In this document: positions 1 to 7,307 of the stretch, in pieces | Numbering within the stretch: position 1 is the stretch's first letter | Layout: every line of letters starts with the position of its first letter | From: Victivallaceae bacterium | Lineage (GTDB): Bacteria > Verrucomicrobiota > Lentisphaeria > Victivallales > Victivallaceae | Reading direction: 5' to 3' | Assembly: GCA_028717165.1 (NCBI GenBank) | Contig: JAQUOK010000060.1 | Coordinates: 1-10,350, forward strand | DNA length: 10,350 bases | Position numbers and translations under genes: made by a program | The notes under the pieces: generated by a model | Told to the model about the DNA's origin: nothing | The model's database searches: none | What the model saw: the letters and a program-made list of their open reading frames with translations, nothing else

Positions 1-366
1 GGGGAAGGCGGCTCCGGCCAGGCGGTCACGGCACTTTATGAGTTGAAACTCAAAGAAAAGATTCCCGGTGATACGCTTGCGGCAACAATCAGGATACGTT
101 ACAAAAAGGCCGAAGATATGAGCATAGAGGAAAAAGCCTTCTGTTTATATGCCGGCAATATCAAAGATAAATTCGAGGACAGTACCCCGAACTTCAAGCT
201 GGCCGCCTATGTCGCGGAGTTCGCGGAAGCGCTGCGCTATCCTGAAACCAGGAACATAGCGTCTTTGCTCGGAATAGCAGATAAGCTCAATGTTTTATGG
301 ATGAAGGATTATCGTAAAGACCGCAAAGTAACGGAACTTTTGGCACTGATAAAACGATGTAAATAA
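1..366 (+). CDS. von Willebrand factor A domain protein, YfbK type, C-terminal part (5' end outside window)
   Basis: The reading frame is open from base 1, so only the last 121 residues of a longer protein are seen. The fragment starts with a GEGGSG turn followed by VTALYELKL, then a beta-rich stretch (LAATIRIRYK) and a helical tail (FKLAAYVAEFAEALR). This is the arrangement of the C-terminal domain (DUF3520) that follows the VWA domain in YfbK-like proteins. The VWA domain with its metal-binding MIDAS site would lie upstream and cannot be checked. A TTG at 43 could be read as a start, but family similarity begins before it, so it is internal. Such proteins are usually exported or membrane-bound; their exact role is poorly known. 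The stop is 26 bases before the giant gene on the same strand, so the two are probably one operon and may work together at the cell surface (inference). Confidence 0.85.
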   Translation, partial: GEGGSGQAVTALYELKLKEKIPGDTLAATIRIRYKKAEDMSIEEKAFCLYAGNIKDKFEDSTPNFKLAAYVAEFAEALRYPETRNIASLLGIADKLNVLWMKDYRKDRKVTELLALIKRCK

Positions 367-378
367 TTGAAAATTGAA

Positions 379-384
379 AAGGAG
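379..384 (+). promoter_or_regulatory. Ribosome binding site of the giant gene
   Basis: AAGGAG lies 8 bases before the ATG at 393, a near-perfect Shine-Dalgarno site. It fixes the start, which is also supported by the signal peptide that begins immediately. No promoter is evident in the 26-base gap after the VWA gene, so transcription probably comes from upstream. Confidence 0.85.
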
Positions 385-392
385 AATATATT

Positions 393-2990
393 ATGATCAA
401 GCGCGTATTATTGTTGGCTGCCGCCCTATTTGCTTTGAACGTTGATGCGGGGCTTTTCGATCCCAAAATTTCTTTGGTCAAACTGGAAGGAACCCTGGGA
501 GAAGAAAATAAATTCATCCTGAACGCGGAAATAGAAACCTTCGGCCCGGCCAAAATAAAACTGCTGTCCGGAGAAGTGTGCGCGGTGAACCCGCGTTCGA
601 TAATTTACGGGGATTCCGGCTCGTTCTGGGTGAAAGACCCGAAAGCGATACTTTCATACGAAGACCGGAGCTATTTTCTGAACTGTCCGGCAAAAGGCAA
701 ATATACGGTCAAAATGCAGTTTGTCAGCAAGATCTACAATGACGCGCTGCAGCGCCAATGTTCATTCTATCTGCCTCCGGCCCTGATCAGAAAAGCGGAA
801 CTGAGCCTGTCGCCGAAAGACTATGAACCTGAAGTCGCCGGCTGTACCGCCCTGAACTCTCTCGGCAAAGGCGAATACCGCGGGTTTCTGGAAACTTCCG
901 GCGATTTTTCGATGAAATGGAAAAAGCTCATGGACAGCAAGGCCGTCGTCCTTGCCGTAAACGCTGAAGTCTACAGCGTCGGTTCCGTCCTCACCGGAGC
1001 GGTAAAACTCAATTCCCGAATAGTCTATAAAATTTTCCAGGGCAGTCTGCAGCAGTTGCGCCTGCGCGTGCCTGCCGGGCTTAACATCCTGTCGGTCAAA
1101 GGTGAAGACATCCGCGACTGGCGCGCCGGCGAGAAAGACGCCCGGCTGAAAATCGTCGATCTCAACGATAAACAGTATAAAAATTACGTCCTGGACATTC
1201 AGGCCGAACAGATATTGGCGAAAACCCCGTGTACGTTCACTCTGAAACCAATCGTTCCCGAAAATGTCATGCGGCTTGACGGCATACTGCGCTTCGGTTC
1301 GGGCCGGGGCGTAAAGCTGCTGGTTGAAGATACCCCGGGGCTGGTCCAGGTAGACAACAGTTCATTTGCCCAGGACCAGGTGCCGCAGCATTCCTTTGCC
1401 CTGCTGAATCCGCTGTCGTACAATTTTTCCGGCAATGATTACAGTCTGGAGGCCAAGGTTGAAAACATATGCCCCTCGTATACCTCGGACATGAACTGCG
1501 TCAGCACCTGCGGCGACCGGACGCTCCAGGTGCGGCTGGACTGTTCCCTGGACGTCAAGGACGCCCCGCTGCGGGAACTGACCGTCGAATACGAACCGGA
1601 ACTGACTTTCAGCCGCGTGATCAGCAAATATATAAATCCGCAGGACTATGATCTCAATTCCGCCGGAAAACGGAAAACCGTAAAGCTGTCTTTCCGGGAA
1701 CCGGTTTTCGGCAAAGTGGCTTTCAGCATATATTTCGAACGTGAACTCAAAAACAGCACTTCGTTCAAAGTGCCGAACTTCAAGGTCGAAGGCGCTAAAT
1801 CCGTACGCGGCTACCTGCTGCTTGCGGCGGAACAGGGCCTGAAGCTGGCCCCGGAGAATCTGGAAAACCTTACCCCGGTACACCCCGGTTCGCTGCCCAT
1901 CCGGCAGAACAGGTTGCAATACGCCTATCTTTTTCGCAATCCGGACTGGGGCGGCAATGTAAAAATAGAACATGTCAAGGGCAATATCATATCCGAAGTA
2001 TTCAATCTGGTTTCAGCCGGGGAAGGCACTGCCTACGGCAGTTCGATCTTTTCGTTCCATATTTCCGAGGCTCCGGTTGACAGTCTGTGTTTTACCGTCG
2101 GCAGTTCCATGAAAAACCTTGAATTCAAGGGCAGAAACATTATTTCGCGTAAAAAAATCGGCGCCGCCGGAAACGACTTTGACCTCTGGGAAGTCAAGCT
2201 CCGCCGGAAACAGCTCGGCGACCTGACCATTCTTGCCACTTATGAAATATCCATCAAGGACGGCGGTACGCTGCGGCTGGGGGCGATATCTTCGGCGGAT
2301 TCGGATTTCTCCAGCAGTTTTACCGACCTTACGGGCGTAAAAAGCCTGAAGGTGAGCACCGCCGGAGCCGCTCCTAACGTTCAGGAAATCGATCAGTCGG
2401 AGCTTCCGCCGGAATATATCCGGATGATCAACAACCCCCTCCTGAAAGTGTACCGCGGCGGCGGCAAAGCCCAATGGCAGGACGTGGAAATATCGCGTTA
2501 CCGGAAATGCGGAATGCCGCAGACGGTCATCGACCGGACGGAATTGGCCACCCGGCTTGACGGCAACGGCGGTTCGGTAACCACGGTTCAGTACCGGATC
2601 AAAAACTCTACCGGGCAGTTCCTGAGCCTGGAGCTCCCCGCCCAGAGCGATCTTTGGAAAGTTACCGTTGACGGCTGCCAGAAACGGCTTTCCGTCAGTG
2701 ACGGCAAACTGCTTATCCCCCTGCCCCGGCACCGCAATATAAATATGCCGATCGCAATATCAGTGACTTACGCGCGGCAATTCGGCAGCATCGACAATGA
2801 AACCGAAATAAAACTTACCGCTCCTCAAACTGAAATAAAATCCCTTTTCTGCAAATGGCTGGTTACCGTACCCGACAACTGCGCAATAGCGGACGCCGAC
2901 CCGCTTCCGGTCAAACGCCAGGAAGCCTTCAGCCGGGGGTTTGCCGGGATCATGGAGCGCATCGGTTTTTACGCTTCAACCAAAAGCGGA
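393..2990 (+). repeat. First protein-level repeat unit of the giant gene (lobe 1)
   Basis: Residues 1-866 contain landmarks that recur in the same order in lobe 2. They are a signal peptide (to 19), a QGSL...P(227)..G...SV.G.D...W(243) motif, a beta module around Pro402, an F(553)SFHISEAPV...EFKGR...W(599) module, an LP(749)....LW...VDG...LIPLP module, and a KW(822)LVTVPD segment. A four-Cys cluster at Cys360, 369, 373 and 384 is found only in this lobe. The repeat is visible in protein sequence only. The DNA has diverged, so the duplication is old. Confidence 0.75.
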
Positions 2991-5900
2991 ATTGCCTTTA
3001 TCTGCGGTTGGCTGGTCATAACGCTTATCGGAAGCGCCTTCTTTAAATACTGCGCCCGGAACAGGAAATTCCCGGCCGCGATAATGTTTACCGGAATGCT
3101 TATTACCGCGTTACTGACCTTCATTGCGTTTATGAGCCTGCTGTCGCACACTCCCCTGCATAATGTCCACGCGTTCATCGTCAACCAGGCGGCTTTCAGC
3201 CGGGTAATGGGGCTGGACGGCAAAGCTTTTACCATCAGCCTGCTCGTCAAAAACATGGAGACCGCAACCATGCTGAGCACCATCTACGCCGTGACAAGCA
3301 TTATCGGCGCCGCAGTTATTTTCTTCCTGCGCAAAATATTCAGGAACCGGCTGCTCGGTTCGCTTTGTTTCGGACTGGCCTGCGCCCTGCTTGTTTTCGC
3401 TACTTCCCAGTGGTTCGTTGTCAGCATTTACGGCGGTTTCATCCTGGCAGTCGCCATACCGCTGCTGTTGACCATCGGCGTCTGGATAAGCGCCTGGCGA
3501 AAATTCAGGAACGCGGTTCTTGTCCTCGCGGCGGCAACCGTTTTCTGCGTCTCACCGGCGAACGCCGCGAAAGACTATTATGCGCCGAACAAGCCGGACA
3601 GCATAACCATCGAATCCCTGGCCTGTACCGGTTCCCCGCTGAAAGAGGCGATCAGAACGACTTATACCTATAAGATAAAAGCGGATAAACCGGGTATTAT
3701 CGATCTGGTCGCCGCTCCCGGCCTTATCACCGGCATCCACGAAAAATCGACGGCCTGGGAAGTCGTCAGGAACGCCGGCAGTTACGTACTGAAAATAAAT
3801 GAAAAAGGTGAATTTGAGATTACTGTCGATATCGAGGTGCCGATAAAACAGAAGGACGGCCGTTTTACCTTCTCGCTTCCGGTGCCTGAATGCATAAGCA
3901 ACATCTTTCAGATCAGCGACCAGAACGGAATCGAAAAATCCAGGATAAAAGCGCTTAATGCAATTACCATGATTCATGACAAGCAAACCCTTAAAGCCAG
4001 GTTCATACCGGGAACAACCGCGGAGTTTGAAATTTCCGAAAAAGCCCGGCAGGCGGACGGGGCCGGACTTACGTTCTTCGCCAAAACCGTCAATTACGTA
4101 AAGATCGGGCGCGGTTCCACGGAAATAAAAAATATCATACAATTGAATATCCCGCAGGGCAGCCTTAAAGTCCTGGAGCTGGCGGCGCCGGCAAATATGC
4201 GCGTAACTTCAGTCACGGCCGGAGACCTCGAAGCCTGGCGTTTTGACCGCAAGACCGGAAATCTGCAGGTGTTCTTCAGCAAAGCGCAAACCGAAAGCTG
4301 CGCCATTACGGTAAGCAGTCAGATTCCCAACGGCAAACTGCCGTGTTCAATCCCGATTGCGCCGCTTAAACTGCTGAAAGCGGATAAGCAGTATGGGTCG
4401 CTGGGAATATTCGCCAGTCAGGAAGTCAGGGTTACCGAAACTGAAAACAGGAATTTCACCCCTATAAACAACGATTTCTTCAATATCAGCGCCCTGGAAG
4501 GAGCATCCCTGAAAAAGACGTTCCGCTATTCCGGTACGGACGCAGCCATCACCCTGAACGTAGCGGAGGTAAAACCGGAATTGCGGATAGTGGAAAAAAG
4601 CCGGGTCGATTTTGAAGATGAACGCATCACTCTCAACTCCGAACTGCTGCTGAACGTCATAAAAGGCGGGATATTTTCCGTGCAGCTCATCCTGCCGAAA
4701 GGTTTTGAGATCAACAGCCTGGACGGCTCCGGCATCCAGCATTGGAATGAAATCACTGCCGACGGCGTTAACAAGGTAGTCATAAATTTCGAAAAACGCC
4801 TGAGCGGCAAAAACCCGCTCAACATTTCCCTGAGCAAAATGGTTTCCGAAAATTACCGGCAGGCCGAAATTCCGGCAATCCGCGTCGTCAATGCCAGCAA
4901 GCATACCGGCAGCCTCAGCGTGAACGTTGAAAAAGGCACTACCATTTCAGTTCTGAAACGCAGCGGCGTAACGCTTTCCACCGACGATATGCCTCTCTCC
5001 GGCAACGCTTCCAATTTCAAAATACTGCGCCCGGACTGGACTCTGCAAGTCGCATTCGCGGTCACGCCGCCGTGGATCCAGGTGCAAACCCTGCAGGATG
5101 TAAATATCAAGACCCATAATATCGAATGTACCGCTTTCTTCAATTACTCCATCGAGAACGCCGGGGTGAAACGCTTCCAGGTAACTCTGCCGCCGAACTG
5201 CGCCGCGCCGGAGTTTTCCGGGCGGTATATCCGTTCGGCCGGAAAACTGAAAGACAATACCTGGATGATCGAGCTGGACCGCAAAGTTGAACGCAGTTAT
5301 AGTCTGAAAGTCCGCGGCCAGTTGAAACTTAATAAGGACAATACCCTGAACATACTGCCGTTCATTTCCCCGGACAGCGGCATCCAGACCGGCTATATCG
5401 CCCTGTTCGCCGAAGATGCGCTGCAGTTGAAAGTAAAGTCGCAAAACGGCGAATTGAGCAGTTTTAATTCACGCAATGTCCCGGCCAGCTTCGGAGCGAA
5501 AAATCTGTCGAACGCGATTCTCTGTTTCCGTTCCGTCGGCAAGGACTGCAGCGCCCAGATTGAAATAATCCGCCACCAGAATGCGCCCACCTTGAAAGCG
5601 ACCGTTGAATCCGTAGCGATAAAATCCCTGATCGCCCAGTCCGGACAGGTTCTGGCAAAAGCCGCGCTTTCCGTCAGCAACAGCAATGAGAATTTCCTGC
5701 CCGTACGCCTGCCGCAGGGCTGTACGCTATGGGCCGCGTTCGTTGACTCCGCCCCAGTCGAAGCCGTACAGAACGGCGAACTCTCACTGATCCCTCTGAA
5801 ACAGGATACTTCCGCCGGCACCTGTACCCAGACCGTCGAATTCATCTATTCCATCGCCGGTAACGCCAAATGGACTCCCCGCGATCAGGATTACCAGGGG

Positions 5901-6644
5901 CCGCTGTTCGGGTTGCCGCTCAAGAATATCCAATGGGAAGTTTATCTGCCGGAAGACCGGGATTACTCGTCATTTGACGGTACTTTGAAATACCGCGATG
6001 AATTCCTGTCGGCGCTGGCGGTCAGTTCGATCCGGGATTACGACAACGCCGTAAAAGAACGCGTCAAATCCGAATCCGGCCGGGCCCAGGAACTGTTCTC
6101 GCTGGGACGCAGTTATATTAAAAGCGGCTATAACAAAAAGGCATACGAAGTCCTTAACAAGGCACAGGCTTTTACCGGAAGCAAAGCCCTGCAAAGCGAT
6201 ATTCAGGGACAACAGCTCATAAACAGCCGGATGCAGAATGTCTATAACCTTTCTCAACGCCGCAGCGCGATAGCACAAAGCAGCGGCGTGGCGGAAACCC
6301 GTGCCCAGAACGCCCCGGTCAATGATATGGAAGCCTTGCGCCAGCAGATGGGCGATGAGGAATTGAAAAGCCTGCAGGCTATTTCCGACAGGATTTTCAT
6401 GCAGCAGCAGGCCGCCGCCTCAATGCCGCGGCTCTTCGATATTTCCATTCCGTGGCAAGGCAAGAGGATAACTTTTGAACGCGCCCTGGAAATCAGAAAA
6501 AACGCCCCGCTGGAAATAAAATTCAAATCCAGCCGGAAAACCGGATACTCTCATCTTTCGTCTCCCGGCCTGTTCATCGGACTGGCTCTCCTCTTTGCTC
6601 TGGTCTACCTGCTGATGGCGAAAAAAGAAGAACCCGCCTTATAA
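393..6644 (+). CDS. Giant exported, membrane-anchored protein of unknown function made of two tandem homologous halves
   Basis: The product has 2083 residues. I do not recognise a named family, although the LP..LW..xVDG...LIPL signature resembles uncharacterised secreted proteins next to VWA genes in planctomycete-like bacteria (recollection). Residues 1-19 form a signal peptide (Lys3-Arg4, hydrophobic core, V-D-A then Gly20). Residues 20-866 are beta-rich and extracytoplasmic. Membrane segments lie near 867-885, 893-918, 960-979, 987-1008 and 1011-1035. A second signal-peptide-like segment occupies 1037-1058, and a second beta-rich lobe spans 1059 to about 1880. A TPR-like stretch (about 1896-1930), a Gln-rich linker, a C-terminal anchor (2059-2075) and a short charged tail follow. 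Positive residues flank the helices so that both lobes face outward. Both lobes are rich in Cys, which suggests disulfides. No catalytic motif was seen. It is probably co-transcribed with the preceding VWA gene. Its stop lies 3 bases from that of the convergent bioG. Confidence 0.95.
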   Translation: MIKRVLLLAAALFALNVDAGLFDPKISLVKLEGTLGEENKFILNAEIETFGPAKIKLLSGEVCAVNPRSIIYGDSGSFWVKDPKAILSYEDRSYFLNCPAKGKYTVKMQFVSKIYNDALQRQCSFYLPPALIRKAELSLSPKDYEPEVAGCTALNSLGKGEYRGFLETSGDFSMKWKKLMDSKAVVLAVNAEVYSVGSVLTGAVKLNSRIVYKIFQGSLQQLRLRVPAGLNILSVKGEDIRDWRAGEKDARLKIVDLNDKQYKNYVLDIQAEQILAKTPCTFTLKPIVPENVMRLDGILRFGSGRGVKLLVEDTPGLVQVDNSSFAQDQVPQHSFALLNPLSYNFSGNDYSLEAKVENICPSYTSDMNCVSTCGDRTLQVRLDCSLDVKDAPLRELTVEYEPELTFSRVISKYINPQDYDLNSAGKRKTVKLSFREPVFGKVAFSIYFERELKNSTSFKVPNFKVEGAKSVRGYLLLAAEQGLKLAPENLENLTPVHPGSLPIRQNRLQYAYLFRNPDWGGNVKIEHVKGNIISEVFNLVSAGEGTAYGSSIFSFHISEAPVDSLCFTVGSSMKNLEFKGRNIISRKKIGAAGNDFDLWEVKLRRKQLGDLTILATYEISIKDGGTLRLGAISSADSDFSSSFTDLTGVKSLKVSTAGAAPNVQEIDQSELPPEYIRMINNPLLKVYRGGGKAQWQDVEISRYRKCGMPQTVIDRTELATRLDGNGGSVTTVQYRIKNSTGQFLSLELPAQSDLWKVTVDGCQKRLSVSDGKLLIPLPRHRNINMPIAISVTYARQFGSIDNETEIKLTAPQTEIKSLFCKWLVTVPDNCAIADADPLPVKRQEAFSRGFAGIMERIGFYASTKSGIAFICGWLVITLIGSAFFKYCARNRKFPAAIMFTGMLITALLTFIAFMSLLSHTPLHNVHAFIVNQAAFSRVMGLDGKAFTISLLVKNMETATMLSTIYAVTSIIGAAVIFFLRKIFRNRLLGSLCFGLACALLVFATSQWFVVSIYGGFILAVAIPLLLTIGVWISAWRKFRNAVLVLAAATVFCVSPANAAKDYYAPNKPDSITIESLACTGSPLKEAIRTTYTYKIKADKPGIIDLVAAPGLITGIHEKSTAWEVVRNAGSYVLKINEKGEFEITVDIEVPIKQKDGRFTFSLPVPECISNIFQISDQNGIEKSRIKALNAITMIHDKQTLKARFIPGTTAEFEISEKARQADGAGLTFFAKTVNYVKIGRGSTEIKNIIQLNIPQGSLKVLELAAPANMRVTSVTAGDLEAWRFDRKTGNLQVFFSKAQTESCAITVSSQIPNGKLPCSIPIAPLKLLKADKQYGSLGIFASQEVRVTETENRNFTPINNDFFNISALEGASLKKTFRYSGTDAAITLNVAEVKPELRIVEKSRVDFEDERITLNSELLLNVIKGGIFSVQLILPKGFEINSLDGSGIQHWNEITADGVNKVVINFEKRLSGKNPLNISLSKMVSENYRQAEIPAIRVVNASKHTGSLSVNVEKGTTISVLKRSGVTLSTDDMPLSGNASNFKILRPDWTLQVAFAVTPPWIQVQTLQDVNIKTHNIECTAFFNYSIENAGVKRFQVTLPPNCAAPEFSGRYIRSAGKLKDNTWMIELDRKVERSYSLKVRGQLKLNKDNTLNILPFISPDSGIQTGYIALFAEDALQLKVKSQNGELSSFNSRNVPASFGAKNLSNAILCFRSVGKDCSAQIEIIRHQNAPTLKATVESVAIKSLIAQSGQVLAKAALSVSNSNENFLPVRLPQGCTLWAAFVDSAPVEAVQNGELSLIPLKQDTSAGTCTQTVEFIYSIAGNAKWTPRDQDYQGPLFGLPLKNIQWEVYLPEDRDYSSFDGTLKYRDEFLSALAVSSIRDYDNAVKERVKSESGRAQELFSLGRSYIKSGYNKKAYEVLNKAQAFTGSKALQSDIQGQQLINSRMQNVYNLSQRRSAIAQSSGVAETRAQNAPVNDMEALRQQMGDEELKSLQAISDRIFMQQQAAASMPRLFDISIPWQGKRITFERALEIRKNAPLEIKFKSSRKTGYSHLSSPGLFIGLALLFALVYLLMAKKEEPAL
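2991..3497 (+). other. Region encoding a five-helix membrane block between the two lobes
   Basis: Residues 867-1035 hold five strongly hydrophobic segments. The short connecting loops FKYCARNRK (after helix 1), RKIFRNR (after helix 3) and RKFRN (after helix 5) are basic and fit the cytoplasmic side. The roughly 40-residue loop 919-959 would then be outside. Five crossings plus the following signal-like segment return the chain to the outside. Confidence 0.75.
3501..3566 (+). other. Region encoding an internal signal-peptide-like segment
   Basis: Residues 1037-1058 have a basic start (Lys1037, Arg1039), a hydrophobic core (AVLVLAAATVFCV) and an SPANA end that fits a signal peptidase I site (A-x-A type) before Ala1059-Lys1060-Asp1061. 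It lies 1039 residues after the N-terminal signal peptide, the same offset as the A/B motif. It could be a cleavage site that yields two proteins, or a sixth membrane helix. Sequence alone cannot decide. Confidence 0.65.
3501..6032 (+). repeat. Second protein-level repeat unit of the giant gene (lobe 2)
   Basis: Residues 1037 to about 1880 repeat lobe 1. They show a signal-like segment (to 1058), QGSL...P(1266)...SV..GDL..W(1282), a beta module with LP(1435)KG...W(1451), an F(1583)NYSIENAGV...EFSGR...W(1624) module, LP(1774)QG..LW...VD...LSLIPL, and QW(1848)EVYLP. Offsets to the lobe 1 landmarks run from 1025 to 1039 residues. From about 1880 to 2058 the protein has an extra segment with no counterpart in lobe 1. 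Confidence 0.75.
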
Positions 6645-6647
6645 TTT

Positions 6648-7295
6648 TTACCTGAAAAGCATATCCTTCCAGCTTTTCAGGGCCGGGAAGAAATAATGCG
6701 GCCCGTCAATGATCATGACCGGGATCCGCGCCTTGCGCCAATGGGTTTCCTGCGCGTGACGTGTGAATATCCGGTCATTCAAACTTATTACCGCTTCCTG
6801 AAAAATATTTTCCGGAACCGGGCCGTTCAATATTTGTTCCCGTAACGCGATAAGTTCGTTCTTCTGACTCTTGACTGAACGCCCTGGCGGGCTGTTTTTA
6901 AAGAAATCATGGTGTTCCAGGCACATGCGGCGGTTGAATTTCATTGCGGCCGCCTCGCTCCAACTGTCAATGCTTGCCTGAAAAACGGCGGGTGCTATTC
7001 CCTCCCCTTCGTCCACTGGCCGTAAAGTTCCGTTGACGGCCACTGAACCCGACAATTCAACATCCTGTAAGACTTTAGCGGCCGCAAAAACGCCGAGCGA
7101 CCATGCCGTCAGGTGTACGGATTCGTAAACCGCCGGAATTTCCACCTTTTCCAGTTCAGTATAATCATACAGCATCAGGACGTCCAGACCGGGACAACCG
7201 TCAAGATGACGAAACGGCTTTTCATCCATTCCCCAGCCGTTGAAAAACAACAGGAGTTCGGCGGAACTTTGCCGGTTTATCCAGAGCTTTTCCAT
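6648..7295 (-). CDS. bioG: Pimeloyl-ACP methyl ester esterase BioG
   Basis: This 215-residue protein belongs to the BioG (DUF452) branch of alpha/beta hydrolases, which is about this length. BioG hydrolyses pimeloyl-ACP methyl ester to pimeloyl-ACP, ending the BioC-dependent disguise of the biotin precursor in the cytoplasm. Visible motifs are LLLFFNGWGMD (about residues 14-24), LMLYDYTEL (40-48), the nucleophile elbow AWSLG with Ser66, NGTLRPVDEGEGI, KFNRRMC, and the late DGPH with His200. Asp174 in NDRIF is the probable acid residue. The ATG at 7295 lies 12 bases after the bioF stop with a weak AAGG upstream, so it is probably read from the same transcript as bioF and bioB. bioC, the methyltransferase partner, is not in this window and must be sought elsewhere. 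BioH and BioG share the fold, but the FNGWG and CYDY-like motifs favour BioG. Confidence 0.9.
   Translation of the reverse strand: MEKLWINRQSSAELLLFFNGWGMDEKPFRHLDGCPGLDVLMLYDYTELEKVEIPAVYESVHLTAWSLGVFAAAKVLQDVELSGSVAVNGTLRPVDEGEGIAPAVFQASIDSWSEAAAMKFNRRMCLEHHDFFKNSPPGRSVKSQKNELIALREQILNGPVPENIFQEAVISLNDRIFTRHAQETHWRKARIPVMIIDGPHYFFPALKSWKDMLFR
6651..6681. terminator. Perfect 10-bp inverted repeat at the convergent gene junction (possible 3'-end hairpin)
   Basis: CCTGAAAAGC (6651-6660) and GCTTTTCAGG (6672-6681) are exact reverse complements around an 11-base loop. The hairpin lies 7 bases after the giant gene's stop and covers the last codons of bioG. No T-run follows it on either strand, so it is not a classic Rho-independent terminator. 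It may stabilise a 3' end or help separate the two transcripts, or it may be a coincidence. Confidence 0.35.
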
Positions 7296-7307
7296 AATAC
7301 CTTACCG

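Noticed and set aside
43..45. TTG as start of the first gene
   Set aside because: The GEGGSG...VTALYE part of the YfbK C-terminal domain lies before it, so it is an internal Leu codon of a gene entering from upstream.
3501..3566. A missed gene boundary or sequencing error joining two genes at the internal signal peptide
   Set aside because: No stop codon or frameshift is visible, the frame runs without a break, and there is no clear ribosome binding site with an ATG before the segment. A true fusion is the simpler reading, although an assembly error cannot be excluded.
1362..5444. Several long open frames on the minus strand opposite the giant gene (1362-1973, 2013-2732, 3552-4142, 4347-4904, 4947-5444)
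   Set aside because: Their products are rich in Arg, Phe, Gly and Gln with no recognisable domain, and the plus-strand protein has clear repeats, a signal peptide and membrane segments across the same bases. They are shadow frames of a GC-biased gene.
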